A stretch of 20,203 bases of DNA from Silene noctiflora (lineage: Eukaryota; Streptophyta; Magnoliopsida; Caryophyllales; Caryophyllaceae): assembly GCA_009801015.1 (NCBI GenBank), contig VHZZ01014653.1, positions 15,969 to 36,171 of the forward strand, given 5' to 3'. Positions within the stretch are counted from its first letter, which is position 1. Each line of letters starts with the position of its first letter. This document shows positions 8,472-17,960 of this stretch, piece by piece. The notes below the pieces were generated by a model that was not told where the DNA came from, searched no databases, and saw only the letters and a program-made list of their open reading frames with translations. Position numbers and translations under genes: made by a program.

Positions 8472-11400
8472 TCATCTCCTCTTGACCACACTCGACACCC
8501 CAATGAACGGACCATCAGACGTAGATGACCTATGAGAATCTTCAGTGAAATTCGTAATGCTTGCTTCCATTAAACCATCAATCTGACGAGGGACAAGTCC
8601 ATCTTTTTCCACCACATCTTCTAGCTTCAAAACATTTCCAGATAATCCAAGGTCTTCATCAGAAGTTATGAGATCCTTCAACTGATTAGCATACTTTTGT
8701 GAAATTACAAAACCAGAGCTACCCGGGTTATCACATTCCAAAAGAGAAACAGGGTCCTTAACAGTACTACAACTGAGGTTGGATCTATATGTCCAAAATC
8801 CAAACATAAGAGAGACATGAGATACTACTAGCGTAATAAGCTGCCTAAGAAATGAGATTATTGAGCTAACAGTTGCGTTTCTGATGCCGAAGCAAGGCAT
8901 CGGTGCTTGTCTCTCCAGTTTCATTCGGTAAGTCGTCCATGATTTGCTGAGATTGAGAAGATTGGGCTCCTGTCTAAAAAAATTACCTTAGAAAGGCTAA
9001 GAGAATCCTAGCTTAAAATTTAGAGAAAAGATGGTCGACTTACATGTGGCATTATATACGGACGAACTGCAAATCCAATGACTAATCCGACCAAGCATGG
9101 AACGATCAGTGCCGAAGCCCATATTACACTCGCTCCTAAACCTAGAGAAGCCAAACCATATGTTTTAGATTGATGAAGAAATTGATGGTTATGCCTCTGT
9201 CCCAAAATTACTGAGAAATCATGACGGGCTTTTTAAGGTCCATAACGAGAATTTCTCATCAGTGTTACAATTGTTCTCTTTTTTTTGTTTCCTTTCTTTT
9301 GTTGACAATGAAAGTGTTTACTTCTATATTACTTTGTCACAGCACTTTGGCTGCATGTCTCATGTTTGGCCCTCTAACCTTCCGACACTTCATTTTAGAC
9401 CAAAAGCGTGAAACTTTTAGCAAAGTACTAGTGTTTGAGACTGCCTCTGGTACTTGCAGCTACGTAAGAGTAACATAGCTTTACTCCCTACTATGAGAAT
9501 AAGGAGTAGAGATTGTGTAGTTAAGAATATGAAGGAACAAAAATAAGGACACAATATCAACGACTAGATAGCAGTTAGTTCAACAAAGGAGAATACTCCC
9601 CAGGCTAAAGCGAATACCAGAGTAAACACCATAATGTCAAGCAACATAGGCAGAAACAAAGTGAGTGAAGCGACACAACAGGATGCAGGTCTAAAATGTC
9701 AGCATAATTGACAGAGTGAAGAAGCTCTTCATGGCAAAATGTCATGAAGACAGTATACAAGCTGTATTTTCTAATTAATTTGTCACTTCGGCATGTTGAA
9801 AATCGACAATGGATACAATGAATAAATGAGGCCAACAAAACTCTAGGCCAGAATCTTAGAGCCACAAAGGCATCATCCTTGTTGGTCAAGGTATATGACC
9901 TACCAAAACTCTCTTACTGTCGCTTCTGCCTTGTTTATCAAATAACAGTAAAATTACCCCCAGTGCTTTTAGGGATCCTACAAATAACGAGGCAAGGAGC
10001 TAGGGGGTCAAATGCATGGAACCTTAACCCTGTCATGAGTCACAAAGAGGATGTTTCCAAATGACCTTTAACAGGAATTGCACGGAATAACTTCCACTTC
10101 TAATAAGAAAAGAGTGCAACCAATCTAGAATCTCAAAAAATAGAAAGTCTTTAGCTCCATTGAAAATGCAAAGATGCTTAGTTTACCATGCAAGTAAAAT
10201 TTATTCTCAAAGGTTACAGTCTATTCTTGGGCCAAGAATTTAGCCAGAGATGGCAAAAACACAATTTCTACATCCAGATGATCACAGATTAGATTTTGAA
10301 CTTCACACAATATAGACGAAGGCCTCGTGTAGAAAAGGAAGGAAACAAGTTCCATTATTTCCTAAGTTGGTTAAGGGAAATGGCGGGATCTATTTCCAGA
10401 TGATCACAGATTAGATTTTGAACTTCACACAATATAGACTAGGGCCTCGTGCAGAAAAGGAAGGAAACAAGTTCCATTATTTCCTAAGTTGGATTCAAGG
10501 GAAATGGCGGGATCTATTTTCCGTCTTAATTAAGATGTTTCTAAGATAGGAATGGTTTGGAAGGAAATGATTCTACCACCCAACTTGTATCCAAACATAG
10601 CATACATAGGGTAATAGTGCAATATCCCAATTTTCTATGTTTTTGACCCCTTCCACAATATCTATCACTGGGAGAGGGAAGAAGATAATGCAGAAAAGTC
10701 AAGGACATTGTTTTGACGGTGGTACTAATTCTCGGTTGAGATCCAGCTGCAGTGGGGTGTTTTAGTCAATATTCAACCGTAATCGTTTCTATACACGGTT
10801 CTGACAACCAAAACCTTGTAACTCGGTCAGGATGCAGTGTCACAATTAATTTTAAACACCATGGTTTAGAGTTCACACAATTGAGCTTTCAATTAGTTGC
10901 AACAATGAATAAGAGATGTACCAGACTTGTGAGAACCACAATCCTCTTGCTTTAGATTGATCAGGCGGATCAGTTTATTCCCATGGTCCATAACAAGCAG
11001 AGCACACATCTCTGGAACAAAGGTTAGCTCATAATCTGCTGAAAAAGTTACATTTCGTCCTGGTCCATCAGTGCGACCAGGTATCTTTGAGTATCCGCCC
11101 GCAATAGTGGTGGTGACACCTGTAAATCAATGAAGTAACTAGTACAGTAATCTCGGTTTCAGACTCAAAGTGTAATCATATATGAGATCATTCCTACAAG
11201 GCTGAAAGTCTGTAATGCCGTTAAAAGTGGATGAACAACTCATTTCAAATTTTATCGTTAGTTATTCAGCTAGGATACCTATTCCTCACCGAACAGCCAC
11301 ACGTATTAAAGATGTTGTCTTACCTTATGTAGGTTGATCTTGTTAATAAAAATGTTTTGAAATGTAAAGTGATAACAGCAATCTGCCAATTAGACAACGA

Positions 11401-13666
11401 TTATTATCTCAAGAGTTAATCTGCCACAATACTTTAACAGCTTGCACGTACAAGATATATTCTGTTAGGTCACTAGCTTCTTGTTTCCACGAAATGTGAA
11501 TATGACGTTCCTAAGAGTATGGCGCAGTTAGCCAAGCAAACCCATCTTAAATGCTACATTCATAAGGCATCACTTAATTCAGCGTCTGTGGATTGTAACT
11601 TGTAGGGAGTATATTAAACCATCGACAAACATTATGGTTAAACAGCACAAGCCCTTGTGAACTACGGATACATACTTTACTGTGTAAATCACAATCTAAA
11701 CCAATAATGACGAGGTTTCACCTCATTCAGGCGTATCAGGACAATGCTTGCAACTAATAATGTTGTCAACAAAGTGAGACAAAGATACAGATAAGGAGCA
11801 AGTGAACTCTACCTGTGCGACTAATTTTTCTAACAGCGAAATTGCCTCTATCAGCAACATACGCATTTCCCTTAGAATCCACAGTAAAGCTCCTGGGTTT
11901 ATTAAACATAGCTGAAATTGCATCACCATCAGCATAACCCTTTTGATTTCCAACATACCTCTTCATCACGCTTTCTGAGCAATTCAACAAACAATTTCAA
12001 CGAGTATCAGATAAAGTAAATCTATACTTGTGAACCACATTGTACAACATACATACATCCTGAATTATGAGTAGCTTCACATGGAATTCTATACAGGTAC
12101 CTAACAAGGATCTGTCTAGAAGTTAAATTAAGACATTTACCACCATCCCTATTTAAGTGTCCAAGTTTCCGTCTCTTCTACCCGTCAGCATAAAGAATAA
12201 TGAAGAGTCCATGACTTGGATGATCAAATATAGAGATCTAAATACTTTCACTCATTTAGTGACTCATCGCATCTAATGTCCCAACAAATTCTCCTTTCTA
12301 CACACGCAACTGTCTAGACGTTTGACAATAGTATTACATCATACTTCCTCCATTTCATTCAATTCTATACGTTTGCTTTTTGAGCACTATTCATAAGTGG
12401 GAAGAATCTTCGATACAACTTCTAATATATAGCATAAAAGATAGTCAGGTGAGATCTTGTTTAAATTGTCTTACCGAGTACATTGTAAATATCAAATTTT
12501 TATAATTTTTATTACATCGTAACTAAAGATATGAACGAAAGAAAATGAGCATTGATATACGTGAATAAAGTATATGTATAGAATTGAATAAAATGGAGGA
12601 AGTATTATTTTCTAGTGGTGATGCATCAAAGGATCTCAACAACAAATTTGGGGTTGTTATGGTGGCTCATAACTTGCACACATTAGTGAAAGGGCTGCTC
12701 ATAGATGCGTTTATTACTGAAAGATCCATACGCGCCAAAATAAGCATCCTTACTCGTTTGGAAAGGGGTAACCATTACAAGGAAAACAGAGGGCAAAAGT
12801 GAGGACAATAGGAAGAAAGTGATAGTGGTGAAAGGAGGCAAAAACAGTGGTACTGGTTGGGGAAAGATTATCCCCATTACTGGTGTAAAAGTTGGTCTCT
12901 CTTACTTCCGTTTCTCCTTCCACTACCCCAACCATCAACCCATTTCCATTGTATTCGACACTGATTACCGAAGTAACAATTACCCCTTTCCAAACCAAGT
13001 CGAGCCAAGTCAGCGGGCTTACAAAATTTCACACTACACTAATTATTTACTTGTGTTACCACTGTAAGGGCGAACCTAGAAATAAAATTTTGGGGTAGCG
13101 AATTTTCCTCGTGTTGTTTTATACTAATATAAAAGTTCATATATAAGAATTTTGGGTAACAAAAGCCGATAATTTTAACCATTTTTTTGGAAATTTGGGA
13201 TAGCGAGTGTTATCCTTTGCTACTAGCTAGGTCCCCAAGATCACTCTAACCCATATCCCCTTTATTCTTAATTTCAAAAAAATTCACTACTTTTGAGATT
13301 GAAGGAAACAAGCATCAAATATGAAGGAGAAGAAAAGATTGAACCTTGGGAAAGTGGGAAAGAAAGAGTGTAAAAGACACTAGCAGAGGAATCAAGAAGA
13401 AGGAGATCATGTGATAGTGATCTAGAAACAGCAGAGTGTGGGTTTATCTGTAGCTTGTTACCATCAATCACTGTTGTTACTGTGTACCCATCTTCATATA
13501 TCATGTCTCCATACCCTACAAACAGAATATTCAAAACCCTTGAATACTCCTCAAATTAATACTCCCATAAAAACATACAAAACATGAATGAGTTGAATAT
13601 GATACCATGGAAGATGACAATGTTGAAAAAGGTGAACAACGCAAGGTAAGGGAGATTAGCAGCCAT
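8472..13666 (-). CDS. NHL-repeat single-pass membrane protein, six exons, intact (418 aa)
   Basis: On the minus strand, exons 13666-13606, 13515-13345, 11974-11813, 11119-10922, 9210-9044 and 8969-8472 join in frame with GT-AG introns, giving 418 codons plus TGA. The ATG at 13666 opens a signal peptide (MAANLPYLALFTFFNIVIFH). NHL-like blades follow: LLLLDSSASVFYTL, AYVADRGNFAVRKIS and LLVMDHGNKLIRLINL, with GYADG and GVTTTIAGG turns; the region spans about residues 22-190. A membrane helix (SVIWASALIVPCLVGLVIGF) lies near 225-244. The 165-residue last exon has a second hydrophobic stretch (VSSIISFLRQLITLVVSHVSL) that could be membrane-associated. Exons 2-4 correspond in phase and position to exons 3-5 of the gene at 3702-6940, so the two are paralogues. 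It belongs to the plant NHL-domain family, possibly AT3G14860/AT5G14890-like from memory. Function is not established from sequence. Confidence 0.9.
10274..10520. repeat. Two-copy tandem duplication in intron 4 of the second NHL gene
   Basis: A unit of 122 bases (10274-10395) is followed immediately by a second copy of about 125 bases (10396-10520). They differ by a handful of substitutions and a three-base insertion in the TTGGTTAAGGG part (TTGGATTCAAGGG in copy two). The high identity points to a recent local duplication. Neither copy carries a splice site or exon used in the gene model. Confidence 0.92.
12344..12602. mobile_element. Stowaway MITE (Tc1/mariner type) in intron 2 of the second NHL gene
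   Basis: A 259-bp element with terminal inverted repeats of about 27 bases: CTTCCTCCATTTCATTCAAT at the left, and its near-perfect complement ATTGAATAAAATGGAGGAAG at the right. It is flanked by the TA dinucleotide on both sides (12342-12343 and 12603-12604). The CTYCCTCC start and TA target are diagnostic of plant Stowaway elements. The interior is AT-rich and non-coding. It is oriented neutrally in the intron and does not touch splice sites. Confidence 0.93.
12756..12995. mobile_element. Second inverted-repeat MITE-like element in the same intron
   Basis: GTTTGGAAAGGGGTAACCAT at the left end is mirrored by GTAACAATTACCCCTTTCCA at the right end, giving inverted repeats of about 23 bases with two or three mismatches around 240 bp of non-coding DNA. 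No convincing target-site duplication was found, so the superfamily is not assigned. It lies 150 bases from the Stowaway element. Confidence 0.65.
13067..13240. mobile_element. Possible decayed MITE in intron 2 of the second NHL gene
   Basis: The segment starts GGGCGAACCTAG and ends CTAGCTAGGTCCCC, a weak inverted pair, with AT-rich filler containing two GGGTAGCG/GGGATAGCG words. Boundaries and class are uncertain; it may simply be old repeat debris. Confidence 0.3.
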
Positions 13667-13764
13667 TCTGCACCACTTTACTAAATGCGTACTATGCGTT
13701 TCCCCAATTTTATTCAACTGCGTTTTTACCCTCAAAAACTTCTTGCCCACAACCTTTTTTTCTG

Positions 13765-13790
13765 AAAGTATAATAAACAACTCGTATGCG
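13765..13790 (-). promoter_or_regulatory. Candidate TATA region of the second NHL gene
   Basis: On the minus strand, TTTATTATACTT lies about 110 bases upstream of the ATG at 13666, a plausible core-promoter distance. Nothing else supports it. Confidence 0.25.
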
Positions 13791-13849
13791 TTGGGTAAGA
13801 AAGGCGAGAGTTATATTACACTTATGCCCGCTTCTTTTGAAGTGAAACC

Positions 13850-14010
13850 GATTTCATCTGAACTGAATTGAATTTATAGGATCTTATTTGAACTGAACTT
13901 ATAAGATCTGAATTGAACTTACTGGATCTTAACTTAAATGAACTTATAAATCTGAACTTAACTAAACTTATAGGAACTGAACTTATAGAATTTGAACTAA
14001 ATTACAGGAT
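13850..14010. repeat. Degenerate minisatellite, unit like TGAACTGAACTTATAGRATC
   Basis: About seven imperfect units of 18-26 bases. GAACTGAA or GAACTTAA alternates with TTATAGGATCT or TTATAAGATCT. The array sits just upstream of the second NHL gene and directly beside the trinucleotide tracts at 14039-14282. Confidence 0.75.
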
Positions 14011-14037
14011 CCATTAAATTAATTAATTTAATTTAAC

Positions 14038-14038
<1 letters not shown>

Positions 14039-14082
<44 letters not shown>

Positions 14083-14202
14083 TTGTTGTTGTTGTTGTTG
14101 TTGTTATTACTATTACTATTATTTTTTTTAGTTAAGGAAACCTTGTTCTTGTTATTGTTATTGTTGTTATTGTTATTATGATTCATATTATTGTTATTAC
14201 TA
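14039..14202. repeat. Compound trinucleotide tract: (AAT)n, (TTG)n, mixed TTA/TTG/CTA
   Basis: A (TAA)n run to about 14082 switches to (TTG)n to about 14104, then to an imperfect mix of TTA, CTA and TTG triplets with a T-run near 14121-14130. The change of strand sense (AAT to ATT) within one tract suggests several expansion events or past insertions in this spot. Confidence 0.85.

Positions 14203-14282
<80 letters not shown>
14203..14282. repeat. (TTA)n microsatellite at the 3' end of LINE copy 2
   Basis: About 26 uninterrupted TTA units end exactly where the LINE 3' untranslated region begins. On the minus strand this is a (TAA)n tail following the element. It is the same repeat, in the same orientation relative to the element, as in copy 1. 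Confidence 0.92.
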
Positions 14283-14284
<2 letters not shown>

Positions 14285-14320
14285 AAAACGCAACCTTTAT
14301 TGATAGATCAAAGCAAAGTT

Positions 14321-17300
14321 TTACAAGAAATTGGTGGGCAGCCGAGATACAATCTGGGTCCCCACCCCCTTAGCTATAACAAAGTTAAGTCGAGTAAAAA
14401 TAAAAGCAGTTGCACGTACCCCGGCATCCTGAGACACAGAATATTTCTGAATCCGCTTGAGTAAAGCATTAGCATCCGCCTCCAACTCCCTCAAGGAAGA
14501 GAAAGAAAAAGGGACAAACCATAGCCGATCGTCGTACACAAGCCCTGATACGCACATTTGCGCCGAGCAGCATCAACCACCACGCGTCCGGGCATGAAAT
14601 CAGTCATCCCAGACTGAGTCAAGGGGGAAGACCCAGTCAGATCCACACAAACATCACGCCCTCTGTCCCAAGAATAAAACAATAAATTCGCGGGACATAT
14701 GGACCTGTCATGTCCATCGACCAAACCGATATCCACCTCCTTACCAGCAGAGATTCCAGAGCGGAAGCAGATATCCATGAGAGTGTCACGAACAATGTTA
14801 TGCCGGTGTTTAATGCCAACAACACCAGCACACGACACAGCATGATCCCCGAATATATCCCCATCAAAGACCCGAGAACAAGCAGAGCACGGCCCAGGTA
14901 TCGAAAACAAAGGAATACCCAACTGGTAACTGAGCACACAGCGATAAGTCCTCCCGTTCATAGTCTGTCCCAACCCGGAAATAGGGATTGCACGTGGCCA
15001 ATCATATGCGTGATCACCCTGCTGCGACTTCCACAACCCAACCCGTCGAGGAGTCAAGGAGAAAACCGAGTATGCCGTAGCAACAACCCTCGTGAAATAT
15101 ATGTCTGCCAGTTTATTCATAAGTTTGGGGGCAGCGATCTCACTAGGACTACGCAGAAGGTCAGAACCCGTAACCTCATTAAATACACTCAAAGTCGCAT
15201 CAAAAGAAGGTCCAGAAACCACAACACTAGAGGCTCGTAGGAGCTTAGCCTGTAACTCTGCAAACTGCAATCGAGATGCCATAAAAGCATAATGGAGAAC
15301 ATCTCCAGTAGCATACACACCAAGCCCTCCGAAGCCAAACGAGAGGGTGGCAAGCCGCCACTGCCAGTCACCAAAACCAGGGCCAGAGGCAGTAATAATA
15401 CGTTCCAAATGAGAACGAAGCGCCGAGTCAAAGGAAAGCTTAGCAGCTGCAAAAACAGAAGGTGAACAAGTACGTAAAGCAAAATAGAGTTTCGAAATAC
15501 CAGTACAAGCCCGGAGCAACAACAACTCGCACTATGGATCATCAATCATCACAACAGAATCCATAAGCTCGATGGTCTTAGTCACTCTCCTTACCACAAG
15601 CTCACTGCTGAAATCATGGCACACACTCACAGGGCCACCAAGAACTTTGACACCACGCAACGGCCTAACAATAGCAGGGGGGAAAACACCAGGAAGCCTA
15701 CTCCTAGGATCCTCCTGAGGCCAAAAGACCTCGGTTTTACCAACATTAAGATGAAGGCCCAATTGAGGACCATCCTCCATAATCAGCTCCAAAACCTTCC
15801 CTACAACCAAGGTGTCCCCGACAATAGTGCCATCATCCAAGTACCAAGCCTGTAAACTCAAGTCGAAAGAGTCCCGGATCTTACAAATCAAGGGATGTAA
15901 CGCCAAATCGAAAAGCAAAGGACCCAAAGGGTCACCTTGCTGGACCCCCTAACAAGACCACAAGCTGTGCTCACCATAATATAAACGGGCAGGACTAGAA
16001 TAGCAAAACTCCACCCATCGGGAAAGAATAGGGCAACGGAGACAAACCTCTCATAACATGACCTCACGATCGATCAAGTTAAAAGCATTCTGGAAGTCAG
16101 CCAAAAGCATAGAAAGGCCCATCTCATTGCCGCGAGCCTCAAAAAACCGATTCAAGGCATGCAAAATAGCCTCGCCTCCGCTAGATACCCCGACCCCAAA
16201 CTGAAGACCAGCAACATAGCCACTCAACGACGGTCCAATCAAGAAAGCACCAACCTTAGAGACAAGCCGCCTCCAAATCGTACCCACAGCAATAGGACGA
16301 ATACCACCACCTGGTTTAACAAGCGGGGTGAGCGGAGCACTAGCAATGTACTCACCGAGAACTTGCGAACATCTTCCCTCAAGAAAAAGGTTAACCATCT
16401 GAGTGATAGAGGCGATCAAATCATCTGAAACAGCAACAGCAGCTCCGCTCAAACAGTCCAAAAGATGTTGGGCCCGAAAACCATCCCTCCCACAAGAAGT
16501 GCCACGCGGAGAACCCCTAATCATATCCAAAACAACCGTCGCGGATGCAATGAGGGGTTGGTGAGTAACAAGTAAAAGAGGCAAGGCGGGAGAAGGAACG
16601 ATATGGTGCTTAGCTATCAAAGCCTCAAGAATACCAGTAGTGTAAGGAGCAATGCCGGAAGACGAAAGCACCCGAACAACGGCAGTGTAATGACCGTCAC
16701 AAATCTTCCTCCGACACTGCCTAACATTAAGCTCACTCAAGTCAAGGTCCTCCTCCACACTAAAAGAAAGAGAAACCTCATCTAAGGTCTCCTGTAGAAG
16801 CTGCAAAATGCCACCAGACACACCCCAAGTACGAATGGCACTAGTAATACTCTCCTCCTGACGCTGACGCCTGACAACGGTCCTACACTCAAGATTAATT
16901 CTCGGGGAAAAGGTCTTAAGTATACAAAGAGGCAACACAAGCAAGCTAACCCAATAAGAGAGATCAGCAGGAGAGTTGGCCACATCATCTAGGGCCCTCT
17001 TTAGAACCCGAGAAAACCCAAGACGACACTTAGGAGGGATGGATTTCACTGTGTGCAATCCCTTAGACAATAAGCGATCAAGCGAACGAACAGTCAACCC
17101 CACAAGCTCAACCCCAACATCAGACGAAGGAACCGACGGAGACGGAGCAGGAGGTCTGGGAATATCATAAATAAGAAAACGAGCAAGGCCATCACCACAA
17201 TCCGGAGGCGCCACAAAATCCCCCCAACCATGTCGACACCGAGAACGAAAGGTATGAGTTTTAAGACATACCCCACATAACCAAATACCCATACGCTTCA

Positions 17301-17497
17301 ACGTAATCTCGGCCTCAGAAAAAAAAAAAAAACAAACTAGTAGAGAGAGTTTGACGAGTAATCACCTGAGCATCTCTGCTAAAATGTCGATCCCGTAGGT
17401 GCGTGATCAAGGAGGTCTTAACAAGACCACGACCACCCCCATCTTTACACCCACAAATACCCACAAAGGGACAGTGATAACGAACCAACTCATGCAT
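14321..17497 (-). pseudogene. LINE single ORF (zinc fingers, RT, CCHC, restriction-like endonuclease), broken
   Basis: From ATG at 17497: MHELVRYHCPFVGICGC..LITHLRDRH, a C2H2-like finger; then WLCGVCLKTHTFRSRCRHG, a second Cys/His cluster. RT motifs follow: GGGIRPIAVGTIWRRLVSK (near 16300), LLADFQNAFNLIDRE (near 16085-16130, catalytic Asp), GVQQGDPLGPLLF (near 15920-15950) and YLDD (near 15835). Then come the knuckle CSAC..GDHAVSC (near 14840-14890), KEVDIGLVDGHDRS, ICPANLL where copy 1 has LRPADLL, CVDLT, and the C-terminal PFSFSSL region. Breaks: in-frame stops at about 15535 (TAG, Gln in copy 1), 15950 (TAG, Arg in copy 1) and 16050 (TGA, likely from CGA); a two-base loss near 14545-14560; and a frame change at a 14-base A run (plus strand, 17319-17332). 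The endonuclease Asp of PAD is replaced by Asn. It is clearly dead. Confidence 0.82.
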
Positions 17498-17960
17498 GAA
17501 AAGAAAGAAGCAAAAATAAATCAAAATAAGAAAGAAAATAACACACACGTGATCACGTGCATGGAGAAGGAGCAAACACACACACACATAGCAACCAACT
17601 CCAAAACCCGAACCCGCAATCTAATGAAGCTGCAACACGCGATCACACACACAACCCACGCATGCGAAGCACCACCGGAATAAGGCGGAGGCAACGACGA
17701 GAAACAACCCACGACAGCAAACCCACACAAGCCCACTGCCAACCCGTGAATGTTTCCCAGGCCAAGAAAAAAACAGACGACGACAGAGGTGGCGGCCAAC
17801 ACCAGCCCCATGAAAACCCCAAGCAACATCCACACCACCCCGACGGCAGAGGTAGCGGCCAACAGCAGCAGCAAGCCAGAAAAGCCCTAAAACAACGACC
17901 ACAAGCGACGGGAAGGCCGGCGAAGGGAACCACCGAAGACGACACTAACCCAAGATCAGC
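17498..17960 (-). other. Presumed 5' leader of LINE copy 2
   Basis: The part nearest the coding region is AT-rich with a CA/GT run (17575-17588). The distal part (about 17690-17955) is GC-rich on either strand, contrasting with the host spacer. It includes a pair of direct repeats: CGACGACAGAGGTGGCGGCC at 17778 and CGACGGCAGAGGTAGCGGCC at 17841, 63 bases apart. Open frames of 90-150 codons exist on both strands but are low in complexity and show no family features. A GC-rich, repeat-bearing leader would fit a LINE promoter region. Confidence 0.5.

Larger units (their letters stand above)
14283..17960 (-). mobile_element. LINE copy 2, restriction-like-endonuclease type, nearly full coding length, inactivated
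   Basis: A minus-strand non-LTR element of at least 3.68 kb. From its 3' end it has a 38-bp 3' untranslated region, a coding region of about 1,060 codons (17497 back to 14321) and a 5' leader of at least 460 bases, cut at 17960 by the LTR of a gypsy element. No trinucleotide tract is seen at 17960, so the true 5' end lies beyond the inserted LTR element, outside this window. There is no sign of an AP-type endonuclease. Order of parts: Cys/His fingers, RT, CCHC, restriction-like endonuclease, i.e. the R2/R4/NeSL plan rather than the plant L1/RTE plan. Confidence 0.88.

Noticed and set aside
9605-10955. Open frames of 60-95 codons between 9605 and 10955
   Set aside because: They lie within intron 4 of the second NHL gene (or shadow its exon 4 edge) and show no domain or codon pattern of a real gene.
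12584-13098. Open frames of 60-82 codons in intron 2 of the second NHL gene
   Set aside because: They start in or cross the MITE ends and are explained by the inserted elements.
14191-14373. Open frame encoding a run of about 28 Tyr
   Set aside because: It is only the translation of the (TTA)n microsatellite running into the LINE 3' end.
14283-17960. L1- or RTE-type LINE identity with an AP endonuclease
   Set aside because: No AP-endonuclease motifs are seen upstream of the RT in the available sequence, and a restriction-like endonuclease is present at the C-terminus.
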